From: Paenibacillus sp. PAMC 26794
GTDB taxonomy: Bacteria; Bacillota; Bacilli; Paenibacillales; Paenibacillaceae
DNA length: 64,000 nucleotides
NCBI RefSeq assembly: GCF_000316035.1
Contig: NZ_ANHX01000022.1
Location: 100,685-164,684, forward strand
Direction: 5' to 3'
The translations under genes and the position numbers were made by a program. Within the stretch, counting starts at the first letter, position 1; every line of letters begins with the position of its first letter. Below the pieces are notes generated by a model. It did not search any database, was not told the DNA's origin, and saw nothing but the letters and a program-made list of their open reading frames with translations. Positions 1 to 8,598 of this stretch are shown here, piece by piece.

Positions 1-25
1 TGTCCTTGTTTTCCTGTTTACTCAA
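1..25 (-). CDS. infB: Translation initiation factor IF-2, N-terminal fragment (partial)
   Basis: Only the first eight codons lie in the window. They begin at a TTG (23-25) and read MSKQENKD, a usual start of Bacillales IF-2, the GTPase that places initiator tRNA on the 30S subunit. A GGAGG motif sits nine bases before the TTG, and the start overlaps the end of ylxQ by eight bases, as in the known nusA-ylxR-ylxQ-infB operon. The call rests on these few residues plus synteny. Confidence 0.75.
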
Positions 26-347
26 TATACTCCACCTCCGACATTATACCGACTTGCTTGGAGATCATTTTTGCAAACCCTCGATCCGTTACTGCAAGAA
101 CAACACGCGTATCTTTACCGATACTTGAACCCAGACTATCCCGGTCAAATCCGATCAACAGAGGAACCTTATAAGTTCCGCATTTATCGCGAAATTTCTT
201 TTGTGTATTGGCTGAGGCGTCACCCGCAACAATAACCATTTTAGCTTCGGAAGAACGGATCGCTTTAAGTACAATTTCTTCACCTGTTACAAGTTTACCT
301 GCACGCATAGAGAGTCCCAAATAAGACAGCGTTTTAATATTAGTCAT
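18..347 (-). CDS. ylxQ: L7Ae-family RNA-binding protein YlxQ
   Basis: Small L7Ae/L30e/Gadd45-fold protein, 109 residues from the ATG at 345-347, which has AGGAG seven bases upstream. A longer reading of 123 residues has no good ribosome site. The N-terminal segment GLSMRAGKLVTGEE is typical of the YlxQ branch of the kink-turn-binding family. Its gene lies between ylxR and infB in Firmicutes and overlaps both by eight bases here, so translation is probably coupled. The molecular role is not settled; RNA binding is inferred from the family. Confidence 0.88.
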   Translation of the reverse strand: MTNIKTLSYLGLSMRAGKLVTGEEIVLKAIRSSEAKMVIVAGDASANTQKKFRDKCGTYKVPLLIGFDRDSLGSSIGKDTRVVLAVTDRGFAKMISKQVGIMSEVEYIE

Positions 348-645
348 GTTCACGCTCCTGTGCCGCTTTGAATTCATCCTCAACCGCAATGAAGTCAGCT
401 GCTAATTGCTCGTAAATTTCAGGTGAGACTTTGCCTTTTAACGCCCGATCCAAAGCCCGGTTTTTGAGTGCGAGCTTAAAACAGGACTCTTTGCCGCATA
501 AATAGGCACCACGTCCGGATTTTTTGCCAGTCAAATCGATCAGCACTTCATCCTCTGGCGTTTTAACAATGCGAATCAGCTGCTTTTTGGGCATCATTTC
601 TTGGCATGCCACACATTTGCGCAGCGGCACTTTTTTTGGTTTCAT
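340..645 (-). CDS. ylxR: YlxR/RnpM family RNA-binding protein
   Basis: A 101-residue DUF448 protein. Visible hallmarks are the N-terminal RKCVACQ motif around residues 9-15 and the central GRGAYLC...C motif around residues 44-54. In B. subtilis this family (renamed RnpM) binds the RNase P RNA and modulates it; that function is from the literature, not from this sequence. The gene sits between nusA and ylxQ in the standard order. The acidic C-terminal tail looks variable. Confidence 0.93.
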   Translation of the reverse strand: MKPKKVPLRKCVACQEMMPKKQLIRIVKTPEDEVLIDLTGKKSGRGAYLCGKESCFKLALKNRALDRALKGKVSPEIYEQLAADFIAVEDEFKAAQEREHD

Positions 646-670
646 ACGTCAGCGCCCCCCGTACTTTACT

Positions 671-1768
671 TTAGTCGACGGAGACGGAATCCTGATGCAT
701 TTCAGAAGAAGAATCTTTTTCTCTGCCGAATTCCTGTTCCGCCTGGCTCTCGCTCTTAATGTCGATTTTCCAGCCGGTTAATTTGGCTGCTAATCTGGCA
801 TTTTGGCCTTTGATACCAATTGCAAGCGACAGTTGATAGTCCGGAACGATAACCCGAGCCATCTTTTCTTCCTCAAATACATGAACTTCCAATACTTTGG
901 AAGGACTCAGTGCATTAGCAACATATTCGTCTACCTGATCGGAGAAACGAACGATGTCGATTTTTTCACCGCGCAGCTCACCCACAATGGTCTGCACGCG
1001 TATTCCCTTAGGACCTACACAAGATCCAACTGGATCAACTTCCTCGTTGCGGGAATGAACGGCAATCTTGGAGCGGAACCCTGCTTCGCGAGCGACGGAG
1101 CGAATTTCAACTACACCGTCAAAGATCTCAGGCACTTCCAGTTCAAAGAGACGTTTCAAGAGGCCCGGATGGGTACGGGACAAAATGATTTGCGGCCCTT
1201 TCGTCGTATTCTCGACCTTGGTGATATACGCCTTAATACGGTCACCATGAACAAACTTCTCGTTCGGCATCAATTCGGTCAGCGGTAAAGCCGCTTCGAT
1301 TTTGCCCAGATCGATGTAGATATTGCGCAAATCCTGACGCTGCACCACTCCCGTAACGATATCTTCTTCCTTATCTACGAAAGCGTTGTAGATCAGGCCG
1401 CGTTCGGCTTCACGAATCCGCTGGGTCACTACCTGTTTGGCAGTTTGTGCGGCGATACGTCCGAAATCACGCGGCGTAACTTCAATCTCCGCAATATCTT
1501 CCAGCTGGAAGTGTGGGTTGATTTCTCGTGCAGCAGGCAATGAAATTTCGGTACGTGAATCCAGGACTTCTTCCACGATCAATTTGCGGGCATACACCCG
1601 AATAACTCCCGTATTGCGGTTCATGTCAACACGCACATTCTGGGCCGTGTTGAAATTCCGCTTGTAGCTGGAAATTAGTGCAGCCTCGATCGCTTCAAAC
1701 AGCACATCCTTGCTGATCCCTTTTTCCCGTTCCAATTCATTCATTGCTTCAATAAAATCCGTACTCAT
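671..1768 (-). CDS. nusA: Transcription termination/antitermination factor NusA
   Basis: NusA binds RNA polymerase and modulates pausing, termination and antitermination. The chosen ATG at 1766-1768 gives MSTDFIEAMN..., 365 residues, with a GGGGGA ribosome site; a start ten codons earlier lacks one. The N-terminal polymerase-binding domain covers roughly residues 1-125. It is followed by an S1 domain, a KH1 domain (CVGPKGIR) and a KH2 domain (IGIKGQNARLA). The acidic repeats of proteobacterial NusA are absent, which is normal for Bacilli. A strongly structured leader (1796-1859) lies just upstream. Confidence 0.97.
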   Translation of the reverse strand: MSTDFIEAMNELEREKGISKDVLFEAIEAALISSYKRNFNTAQNVRVDMNRNTGVIRVYARKLIVEEVLDSRTEISLPAAREINPHFQLEDIAEIEVTPRDFGRIAAQTAKQVVTQRIREAERGLIYNAFVDKEEDIVTGVVQRQDLRNIYIDLGKIEAALPLTELMPNEKFVHGDRIKAYITKVENTTKGPQIILSRTHPGLLKRLFELEVPEIFDGVVEIRSVAREAGFRSKIAVHSRNEEVDPVGSCVGPKGIRVQTIVGELRGEKIDIVRFSDQVDEYVANALSPSKVLEVHVFEEEKMARVIVPDYQLSLAIGIKGQNARLAAKLTGWKIDIKSESQAEQEFGREKDSSSEMHQDSVSVD

Positions 1769-1795
1769 GAATGTTGATCCCCCTTTCAAACATGG

Positions 1796-1859
1796 CATCT
1801 CATACGTAAAACGGCGAAAGGCTCTGAACTCATGAGCACCTTGCCGTTATCGTGAGATG
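1796..1859 (-). other. Three nested inverted repeats in the rimP-nusA spacer
   Basis: Three pairs of arms nest inside one another: CATCTCA (1796-1802) with TGAGATG (1853-1859), AACGGC (1810-1815) with GCCGTT (1843-1848), and GCTC (1821-1824) with GAGC (1834-1837). In mRNA this makes a long interrupted stem that ends 27 bases before the nusA start. No U-run follows on the minus strand, so it is not a simple terminator. It could be an RNA-processing, stability or autoregulatory element. Confidence 0.6.
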
Positions 1860-1891
1860 TGTCTTTTTCATTAATAAAGTGAACAAGGCAC

Positions 1892-2353
1892 TTAAAACAA
1901 AATAGCTAGGCGCGCACTGGCAACCTTATCATAAGAAATGGCATGCTGTTTTTTGCCTGCTTCGATCACGAGTTCCTCGTCATCAAAGGAAAGCAGCTTG
2001 CCTTCAAATTCCTTCAATCCGTTCACCGGCTCGTAGGTTGTAACAAAAACATTTTTGCCTACAGCTTTGGTAACGTCCTCAGGTTTTTTCAGTGGACGCT
2101 CCGCACCGGGAGAAGACACTTCAAGGAAATAGATGGTTGGTATCGGATCGTTCTCATCCAGCTTGGCGCTCAGCTTTTCGCTGATCAAGACACAATCGTC
2201 GATGTCGATGCCACCCTCTTTGTCGACATACACCCGTAAAAACCAGTTGTTGCCTTCTTTGACGTATTCGATGTCAACCAGCTCGAAGCCTTGTTCGTTC
2301 AAGTAGGGTTGGATCATTTCTTCCACGGTAGATTTAATGTTCGTTGTGCTCAA
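1892..2353 (-). CDS. rimP: Ribosome maturation factor RimP
   Basis: RimP helps assemble the 30S subunit. The start is a TTG at 2351-2353 with GGAGG at 2363-2367, nine bases away, giving 153 residues that begin [14 protein letters not shown]. An ATG 19 codons earlier has no ribosome site and would add an unusual Trp/Cys-rich leader. Family signatures are the [11 protein letters not shown] segment, the [12 protein letters not shown] motif around residues 80-91, and the C-terminal SH3-like part. It is the first gene of the rimP-nusA-ylxR-ylxQ-infB unit. Confidence 0.95.
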   Translation of the reverse strand: MSTTNIKSTVEEMIQPYLNEQGFELVDIEYVKEGNNWFLRVYVDKEGGIDIDDCVLISEKLSAKLDENDPIPTIYFLEVSSPGAERPLKKPEDVTKAVGKNVFVTTYEPVNGLKEFEGKLLSFDDEELVIEAGKKQHAISYDKVASARLAILF

Positions 2354-2436
2354 AACCAATAACCTCCAACTTAGGTTACACCAGCAAAAATGCACTGGCA
2401 GATTATTCAATACCCAAGATTCTTGTATACCAAAGA

Positions 2437-2464
2437 CTAAAGAGTGGGTTTCCCCACTCTTTAG
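2437..2464 (-). other. 12-bp perfect hairpin with GAAA tetraloop in the rimP leader
   Basis: Arms CTAAAGAGTGGG (2437-2448) and CCCACTCTTTAG (2453-2464) are perfectly complementary; on the minus strand the loop reads GAAA, a GNRA tetraloop. It lies between the promoter at 2494-2522 and the rimP TTG, so it would form close to the 5' end of the transcript. No U-run follows on either strand, so it is more likely a 5' stabilising or regulatory hairpin than a terminator of polC. Confidence 0.65.
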
Positions 2465-2493
2465 AAATTCGTACTATCTCGTTCACTTCAAAA

Positions 2494-2522
2494 ATTATAA
2501 CATAGTCTGGTAATAGTGACAA
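2494..2522 (-). promoter_or_regulatory. SigA-type promoter of the rimP-nusA-infB operon
   Basis: On the minus strand TTGTCA (2517-2522) is followed by 17 bases and then TATAAT (2494-2499), with a TG one base before the -10 box. This matches SigA consensus at 11 of 12 positions with ideal spacing. The start point would be near 2487, giving a leader of about 130 bases that contains the 2437-2464 hairpin. Confidence 0.82.
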
Positions 2523-2609
2523 GTAAGCGATGCTTCAGGCAGTTTACTTACTAATGAAGGAAAAATTACGTTCCCCCAACAATCGCTATGGTTAGATCCA
2601 AATTCAATC

Positions 2610-5600
2610 CTAGAAAAGGGAAAGCTGATTGCTCTCTGGCAAGCCACGGAAACATCCCATATTCGACAGGAGTTCAACAATGGTCTTACTTGCTTTCGAC
2701 TTCTGCTGGAAGTCCTCAACGGATAGAAACTCACCATGATCTCGTGCTGCAGCAATATTGCGAGCAGCATTATCCCCGATTCCTGCCAACGCCGAAAATG
2801 GAGGGATTAGTGATTTTCCGTCAACGATGAACTTTGTCGCTTCTGAACGGTATAAGTCAATGGATTTCAGCGAGAATCCGCGTGCTGCCATTTCCAGACC
2901 CATTTCCAGGACAGGTAACATGTTTTTCTCTTTTGGAGGTGCCTGGAAACCTAATTGCTCAATTTCCGTAATTTTGCGATAGATCGCGTCATATCCCTGA
3001 CACATCAGTTCGATATCAATCTCATCAGCCCGAACAGTAAAGTAAGTTGCGTAATATTCAATCGGATGATACAGCTTGAAGAACGCCGTACGTACTGCCG
3101 AAATAACATAAGCGGCCGCGTGAGCCTTCGGGAACATGTACTGGATTTTGAGGCATGAATCAATGTACCATTGAGGCACTTTACAATTCTTCATCTCGTC
3201 AATCCATTCCTGTGGCAGACCCCGTCCTTTACGAACACTCTCGGTAATCTTAAATGCCAGACTTGCGTCCATTCCCGTTTTATAGATCAGAAATAACATG
3301 ATATCATCCCGACAACCAATTACCGTCTTAATGTTACACGTTCCGTTCTTAATCAGATCCTGAGCGTTTCCAAGCCATACCCCTGTACCATGGGACAATC
3401 CGGAAATCTGCAGTAAATCGGCAAAAGACGTCGGCTGGGATTCAACAAGCATCTGACGTACAAACTTCGTTCCCATCTCCGGCACGCCAAACGTCGCGAC
3501 TGGCGACCTAATCTGTTCCGGTGTAACACCCAAAGCTTCGGTTGAGTTAAACATGCTCATGACTTTCGGATCATTCATCGGAATGGTTGTTGGATCGACA
3601 CCTGTCAAATCCTGCAACATCCGCATCATAGTTGGATCATCGTGCCCCAGAATATCAAGTTTCAGCAAGTTTTCTTCAAAAGCATGATAATCAAAGTGTG
3701 TCGTTTTCCACTCCGCATTAACGTCGTCAGCCGGAAACTGAACAGGTGTAACGTCTTCGACCTCGATATAATCAGGTACTACGACAATACCACCGGGATG
3801 CTGACCAGTACTCCGTTTCACCCCAGTACAGCCAGAGGCCAAACGATTCAATTCAGCTCCACGCCATTTCTTCTGATGATGTTCCTCGTACTTCTTGGCA
3901 AAACCAAATGCTGTTTTCTCGGCCACCGTACCGATGGTCCCCGCACGGAAAACACTCTTCTCACTAAATAGTACTTTCGTATAGTTATGAGCATGAGGCT
4001 GATAATCACCAGAGAAGTTCAAGTCAATATCGGGAACTTTATCCCCTTTAAATCCAAGGAAGGTCTCAAACGGAATATCCTGGCCTTCTCCTTTAAGTGT
4101 GCCACCACAATCCGGACACTCTTTCTCTGGAAGGTCAAATCCACTCCGAACACTGCCGTCCAGGAACCACTCGCTGTGTTTGCATTCTGAATTCACACAA
4201 ATATAATGAGCAGGTAGTGGATTAACCTCGGATATACCCAAAAATGTAGCAACAACAGAGGAGCCTACCGATCCCCGCGAACCTACGAGATAACCATCCT
4301 GATTCGATTTTTTAACCAAGCGTTCCGAGATCAGATAGTTGGCAGAAAAACCATATTTAATAATTGGAATGAGCTCTTTCTCTAGTCGTGCCACGATTAC
4401 TTCTGGTAATTCCTCGCCATAGATAGACTTGGCAGTGTCATAGCAGGTATTACGGATTTCTTCGTCCGCACCTTCCAGAATTGGAGTAAACAGTTTGTCC
4501 GGGAATAACTTAATTTCCTCAAATCGGTCAGATAACTCCACCGTATTTGTAACAACGACTTCGTAAGCTTTATCTTGGCCCAGGAACTGGAACTCTTCCA
4601 GCATTTCCTCTGTCGTTCTGAAATGTGCATCCGGTTTACGTTGATCTTTGAGTGGACTAAAACCTGTAATTCCGTGAATGGTGATATCCCGATATAACTT
4701 GTCACGCGGTTCCAAATAGTGCACGTTACCTGTGGCTATGACCGGTTTATTAAGTTTTGCGCCTATATCAATGACTTTACGGATCGCTGTTTTGATTTCT
4801 TCGGGTGTAGCCACCAACCCTTTATCCACCAAATGCATATACATGGTAAGTGGTTGAATCTCCAATATGTCATAGAACACAGCGATCTCTTCCGCTTCTT
4901 CGAGTGATTTGTTAAGCACCGCTTCGAAAAACTCACCTTTTTCACAGCCCGATATAATAACAAGGCCTTCACGCAAATTAATCAGTTTCGATTTGGGAAT
5001 GCACGGTACCCGCTTGAAATGTTCCGTATGAGAGAGAGATACCAGCTTGTATAGATTTTTCTTACCGACATCATTCAATGCATAGATTCCACAATGGAAA
5101 GGTCTTGTATTCGACAAGTCGACACCTACATAATCGTTCAAGCGATCAAGCCTCGTTAACCCTTTCATCTGAGCAGCATCATTTAATAAACCGATCAGTA
5201 TACCCGCGAGTGCAACCGTATCATCAATGGCACGGTGATGACTTTCGAGTCCAACCTTATATTTATCCGCCATCGTATTCAGACGGTGGTTCTTATTTTT
5301 TGGAAATAGCAATCGCGCCAGTTCCAATGTGTCAAGGACTGGGTTAGGAAGTTCTGGCAATCCAATTTGCTTCAGGGAAGCCTGGATAAAGCCCATGTCA
5401 AAACGTGCATTATGCGCAACAAGCACACCATCACCAGCAAACTGCACAAAATCACGGATAACAGGCTCCAGTTCAGGTGCGTCTTTTACCATGTCATCAT
5501 TGATATTAGTCAACTGCTGAATGTTGTAGGGAATGCGTTCATGCGGATTCACAAACGTTGCAAACCGGTCGATTTCTTTGCCATCTTGCATCTTCACTGC

Positions 5601-6929
5601 TGCAATCTCAATGATTTTGTTCTGTGTTACCGACAGACCTGTGGTCTCGATATCAAATACGATGTATGTTGCTGTTTGGAGATCCAATGGCTGAGGAGCC
5701 ATTACAACGGCAACAGAGTCATTCACGACATTGGCCTCAAGGCCGTAGATCATTTTAATTCCGTTTTTCTTAGCAGCCTTGGAAGCCTCGGGATATACCT
5801 GCACCCCACCATGATCACTCACAGCAATCGCCTTATGTCCCCACTCTGCTGCCATTTTCACGTATTTGTCGATTGAAGTTACAGCATCCATCGTACTCAT
5901 CGTAGAGTGCAAATGGAACTCCACCCGTTTCTCTGGTGCATTATCTTTGCGAGACGGCGGTGCTTTAACTTCAATCAGATCCGATGGAATCATGGCGAGT
6001 TCAGGAATTTGCATAAACCGGTCATATTCTACACGACCACGCACTTTTACCCATTTACCGTTAGCCAACAAACTAAGAATTTTAACGTCCTCTTTTGTTT
6101 TGGCAAACATCTTCATTTGCATGGAGTCCGTGAAGTCGGTCAGGTAGAAGGTAAACAACGTATTTCCGTTTCGCAATTCTTTACGATCCAGTCCAAACAC
6201 CGAACCTTGAAGCGTGACCTTTTTCTCTTCATCCTGGATTTCCTGCATGGGTACTGCTGGCTCCTTGATGTCATAACCCATTTGCAAACGCAGATCACCC
6301 TGCTCCTCATCCACCGGGATTTCTGTGTCCACTTCACTCATCATCTTCTCGATGACCTCAAGTTCTTCTACACGTTTTTGGGCCTGGAACTGTTCCATGG
6401 CCTCTTTATTACTTCCCACTTCACCCACTTGCATCTTGATGCGAAGAGGTAGATGAAAGTATTTGTCATAGAATTTTGTAATAGCTTGATCAATCTGTTT
6501 CTTACGGGCCAATTCCATCGACGTTGCATCACTCATTGTCAGTTGTAGGAGATCCTCTTCACATTCAAAGGTTGTCCGGTTCATCCAACCATTTACAGAT
6601 GGAATCTCACGGGTAACCCACTCCAGAAACAGATTCCAATATTCACTGACGATATCACCATTTTGTACTTGGTCCGTGTATTTGAAGCCAAATGAAATTT
6701 TGGCGATATGATTCATCTTCTCTTGAATATGCAGGCAAAATGTGCGATAGATTGGAGCGGGTACCAACGTATCCTTTGCAATCAGAATATTCCATTCCCG
6801 ATTACTTCGATTGGTCTCTACTTGTTCAATCCATCCATCCAAAAAATAGGGCTCTAACAGACCAGCCGGAAGCTCTGCCTGTTTCATCAACAACTCAAAC
6901 CGTTTTCTTTTCTCCTCGAATCCGCTCAT
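2610..6929 (-). CDS. polC: DNA polymerase III PolC-type, alpha subunit
   Basis: The main replicative polymerase of low-GC Gram-positives, 1439 residues, the usual length. In order: an N-terminal region and OB domain, a PHP domain starting near HLHSTMSTMDAV (about residue 335), and an inserted DEDD proofreading exonuclease beginning VFDIETTGLS (about 420). The PHP then resumes. A zinc-binding CPDC region, the palm with PDIDLNFSGD, and C-terminal helix-hairpin-helix repeats (ALAGIGDNAARNI) follow. The ATG at 6927-6929 follows a GGAGG. It lies between proS and rimP in the canonical order, with 152 bases to proS. Confidence 0.98.
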   Translation of the reverse strand: MSGFEEKRKRFELLMKQAELPAGLLEPYFLDGWIEQVETNRSNREWNILIAKDTLVPAPIYRTFCLHIQEKMNHIAKISFGFKYTDQVQNGDIVSEYWNLFLEWVTREIPSVNGWMNRTTFECEEDLLQLTMSDATSMELARKKQIDQAITKFYDKYFHLPLRIKMQVGEVGSNKEAMEQFQAQKRVEELEVIEKMMSEVDTEIPVDEEQGDLRLQMGYDIKEPAVPMQEIQDEEKKVTLQGSVFGLDRKELRNGNTLFTFYLTDFTDSMQMKMFAKTKEDVKILSLLANGKWVKVRGRVEYDRFMQIPELAMIPSDLIEVKAPPSRKDNAPEKRVEFHLHSTMSTMDAVTSIDKYVKMAAEWGHKAIAVSDHGGVQVYPEASKAAKKNGIKMIYGLEANVVNDSVAVVMAPQPLDLQTATYIVFDIETTGLSVTQNKIIEIAAVKMQDGKEIDRFATFVNPHERIPYNIQQLTNINDDMVKDAPELEPVIRDFVQFAGDGVLVAHNARFDMGFIQASLKQIGLPELPNPVLDTLELARLLFPKNKNHRLNTMADKYKVGLESHHRAIDDTVALAGILIGLLNDAAQMKGLTRLDRLNDYVGVDLSNTRPFHCGIYALNDVGKKNLYKLVSLSHTEHFKRVPCIPKSKLINLREGLVIISGCEKGEFFEAVLNKSLEEAEEIAVFYDILEIQPLTMYMHLVDKGLVATPEEIKTAIRKVIDIGAKLNKPVIATGNVHYLEPRDKLYRDITIHGITGFSPLKDQRKPDAHFRTTEEMLEEFQFLGQDKAYEVVVTNTVELSDRFEEIKLFPDKLFTPILEGADEEIRNTCYDTAKSIYGEELPEVIVARLEKELIPIIKYGFSANYLISERLVKKSNQDGYLVGSRGSVGSSVVATFLGISEVNPLPAHYICVNSECKHSEWFLDGSVRSGFDLPEKECPDCGGTLKGEGQDIPFETFLGFKGDKVPDIDLNFSGDYQPHAHNYTKVLFSEKSVFRAGTIGTVAEKTAFGFAKKYEEHHQKKWRGAELNRLASGCTGVKRSTGQHPGGIVVVPDYIEVEDVTPVQFPADDVNAEWKTTHFDYHAFEENLLKLDILGHDDPTMMRMLQDLTGVDPTTIPMNDPKVMSMFNSTEALGVTPEQIRSPVATFGVPEMGTKFVRQMLVESQPTSFADLLQISGLSHGTGVWLGNAQDLIKNGTCNIKTVIGCRDDIMLFLIYKTGMDASLAFKITESVRKGRGLPQEWIDEMKNCKVPQWYIDSCLKIQYMFPKAHAAAYVISAVRTAFFKLYHPIEYYATYFTVRADEIDIELMCQGYDAIYRKITEIEQLGFQAPPKEKNMLPVLEMGLEMAARGFSLKSIDLYRSEATKFIVDGKSLIPPFSALAGIGDNAARNIAAARDHGEFLSVEDFQQKSKASKTIVELLSNMGCFRGLPESNQLSLF

Positions 6930-7081
6930 CGTGTTCCTCCTTGTACCCCCTTAAAGCATGAAAAGCCCCTGCATTCAAAAATGTCACCGATCCGAACTCG
7001 CACCGACTCATTTTATCCGACAGAAGCTCTCCATTCATTACTTAAACGGTGAATAAGTGCTTTTCGTCAAGTGATCCTGAC

Positions 7082-8536
7082 TTAGTATGCTCTTGCAAAC
7101 ACAACCGTGTGTTCTGCCTGTTCACCACAAGCCAGGCACGTATGCTTTTCTTCCGCAGGCTGGAACGGAATGTTCCGGCTTGTTGCACCTGTGACTTCTC
7201 TTACTTTATCTTCGCAAGCTTCTGAACCGCACCATCCGGCCAGTGTAAACCCGCGTTTATTTTCCATCAGTTCTTTCATCTCATCGAGTGTATCCACGGA
7301 GTAGAAGTTATCCGACATAAATGTGCGAGCACGCTCTAACATATCTACCTGAATCTGTGTCAACATAGCCTGGATCTCTTCTACCAGGTTCGCTTGTTCT
7401 ACCACTTTCTTCTCACCTGTGATCCGTGATACGAGTACACAAACGCCATTTTCCATATCACGTGGACCAATCTCCAGACGAATCGGAACACCGCGCATCT
7501 CGTATTCATTGAATTTCCAACCTGGGCGAACATCGCTGCGATCATCCATTTTCACACGAACTCCAGCTTTTTTCAACTCAGTGAACAACTCATCTGCACG
7601 CCCAACAACAGCATCACGCGTTTTCGGAGGTCCAATTGGAATCATGACCACTTGCGTTGGTGCGACTTTAGGAGGAAGTACGAGACCACGGTCATCTCCG
7701 TGAACCATAATTAATGCACCGATCAAACGTGTGCTTACTCCCCATGAAGTAGTGTAAGCCAGCTCGAGCACATTATTCCGGCTAAGATACTGGATTTCAA
7801 ATGCTTTTGCAAAGTTCGTCCCCATATAGTGAGATGTACCTGCTTGTACTGCACGTCCATCCTTCATCATGGCTTCGATCGAGTACGTATCCACCGCACC
7901 CGCAAACTTCTCGGACTTGGTTTTCTGACCCACAATTACAGGAATAGCCAAGTATTCCTCAACCACTTCGCGATAAATCTCAAGCATTTTCATCGTTTCT
8001 TCACGTGCTTCTTCTTCCGTCTCATGCGCTGTATGACCTTCCTGCCACAGGAACTCAGTTGTGCGAAGGAAAGGCAACGTTCTTTTTTCCCAACGAACTA
8101 CGTTAGCCCACTGGTTGATCAGTACCGGAAGATCCCGATAAGACTGAATCCACTTGGAATACATGTGACCAATAATCGTTTCGGATGTAGGACGGATTGC
8201 CAGACGTTCTTCCAGTTTCTCTCCGCCAGCTTCCGTAACCCATGGTAATTCAGGGTTGAAACCTTCCACGTGCTCTTTTTCCTTTTGAAAGAAGCTCTCA
8301 GGAATGAACATCGGGAAGTATGCGTTGCGATGACCCGTTTCCCGGAAACGACGATCCAACTCATCCTTAATATGTTCCCAGATTTCAAATCCGTCTGGTT
8401 TGAACACAATACAACCGCGTACGGGTGCATAGTCCATGAGATCAGCTTTTTTGATAACATCAATGTACCAGCGTGAGAAATCCTCACCCTGTGGTGTGAT
8501 TTCAGTCACAAACTGTTTATCATTTTCCTTTGACAT
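7082..8536 (-). CDS. proS: Prolyl-tRNA synthetase, archaeal/eukaryotic-type (type 3)
   Basis: Charges tRNA-Pro with proline. The 484-residue form from ATG 8534-8536 (GGAG four bases upstream) is the short class II type. It has the RPTSETII motif, motif 2 around RWEKRTLPFLRTTEFLWQEGH, an anticodon-binding domain, and a C-terminal zinc-type domain with WCGSEACE and CLACGE. The roughly 180-residue editing (INS) insertion of ordinary bacterial ProRS is absent. The gene occupies exactly the rseP-proS-polC slot that holds the bacterial type in B. subtilis, suggesting replacement in place. A start seven codons earlier lacks a ribosome site. Confidence 0.95.
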   Translation of the reverse strand: MSKENDKQFVTEITPQGEDFSRWYIDVIKKADLMDYAPVRGCIVFKPDGFEIWEHIKDELDRRFRETGHRNAYFPMFIPESFFQKEKEHVEGFNPELPWVTEAGGEKLEERLAIRPTSETIIGHMYSKWIQSYRDLPVLINQWANVVRWEKRTLPFLRTTEFLWQEGHTAHETEEEAREETMKMLEIYREVVEEYLAIPVIVGQKTKSEKFAGAVDTYSIEAMMKDGRAVQAGTSHYMGTNFAKAFEIQYLSRNNVLELAYTTSWGVSTRLIGALIMVHGDDRGLVLPPKVAPTQVVMIPIGPPKTRDAVVGRADELFTELKKAGVRVKMDDRSDVRPGWKFNEYEMRGVPIRLEIGPRDMENGVCVLVSRITGEKKVVEQANLVEEIQAMLTQIQVDMLERARTFMSDNFYSVDTLDEMKELMENKRGFTLAGWCGSEACEDKVREVTGATSRNIPFQPAEEKHTCLACGEQAEHTVVFARAY

Positions 8537-8598
8537 AAGACTCCAGCGTCCTCCCATAACGACTATCTCTGAATGTCCAGAGCATAGTCCAACCGTAA

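Noticed and set aside
2495..2770. 91-codon minus-strand frame overlapping the polC end
   Set aside because: It is out of frame with polC, covers the mapped promoter region and has no ribosome site.
5367..6452. Two plus-strand frames of 169 and 181 codons opposite polC
   Set aside because: They lie fully inside polC with no ribosome site or recognisable motif.
6930..7081. Promoter between proS and polC (TTGACG with a TTTAAG 18 bases later)
   Set aside because: The -10 match and spacing are too weak to list as a feature.
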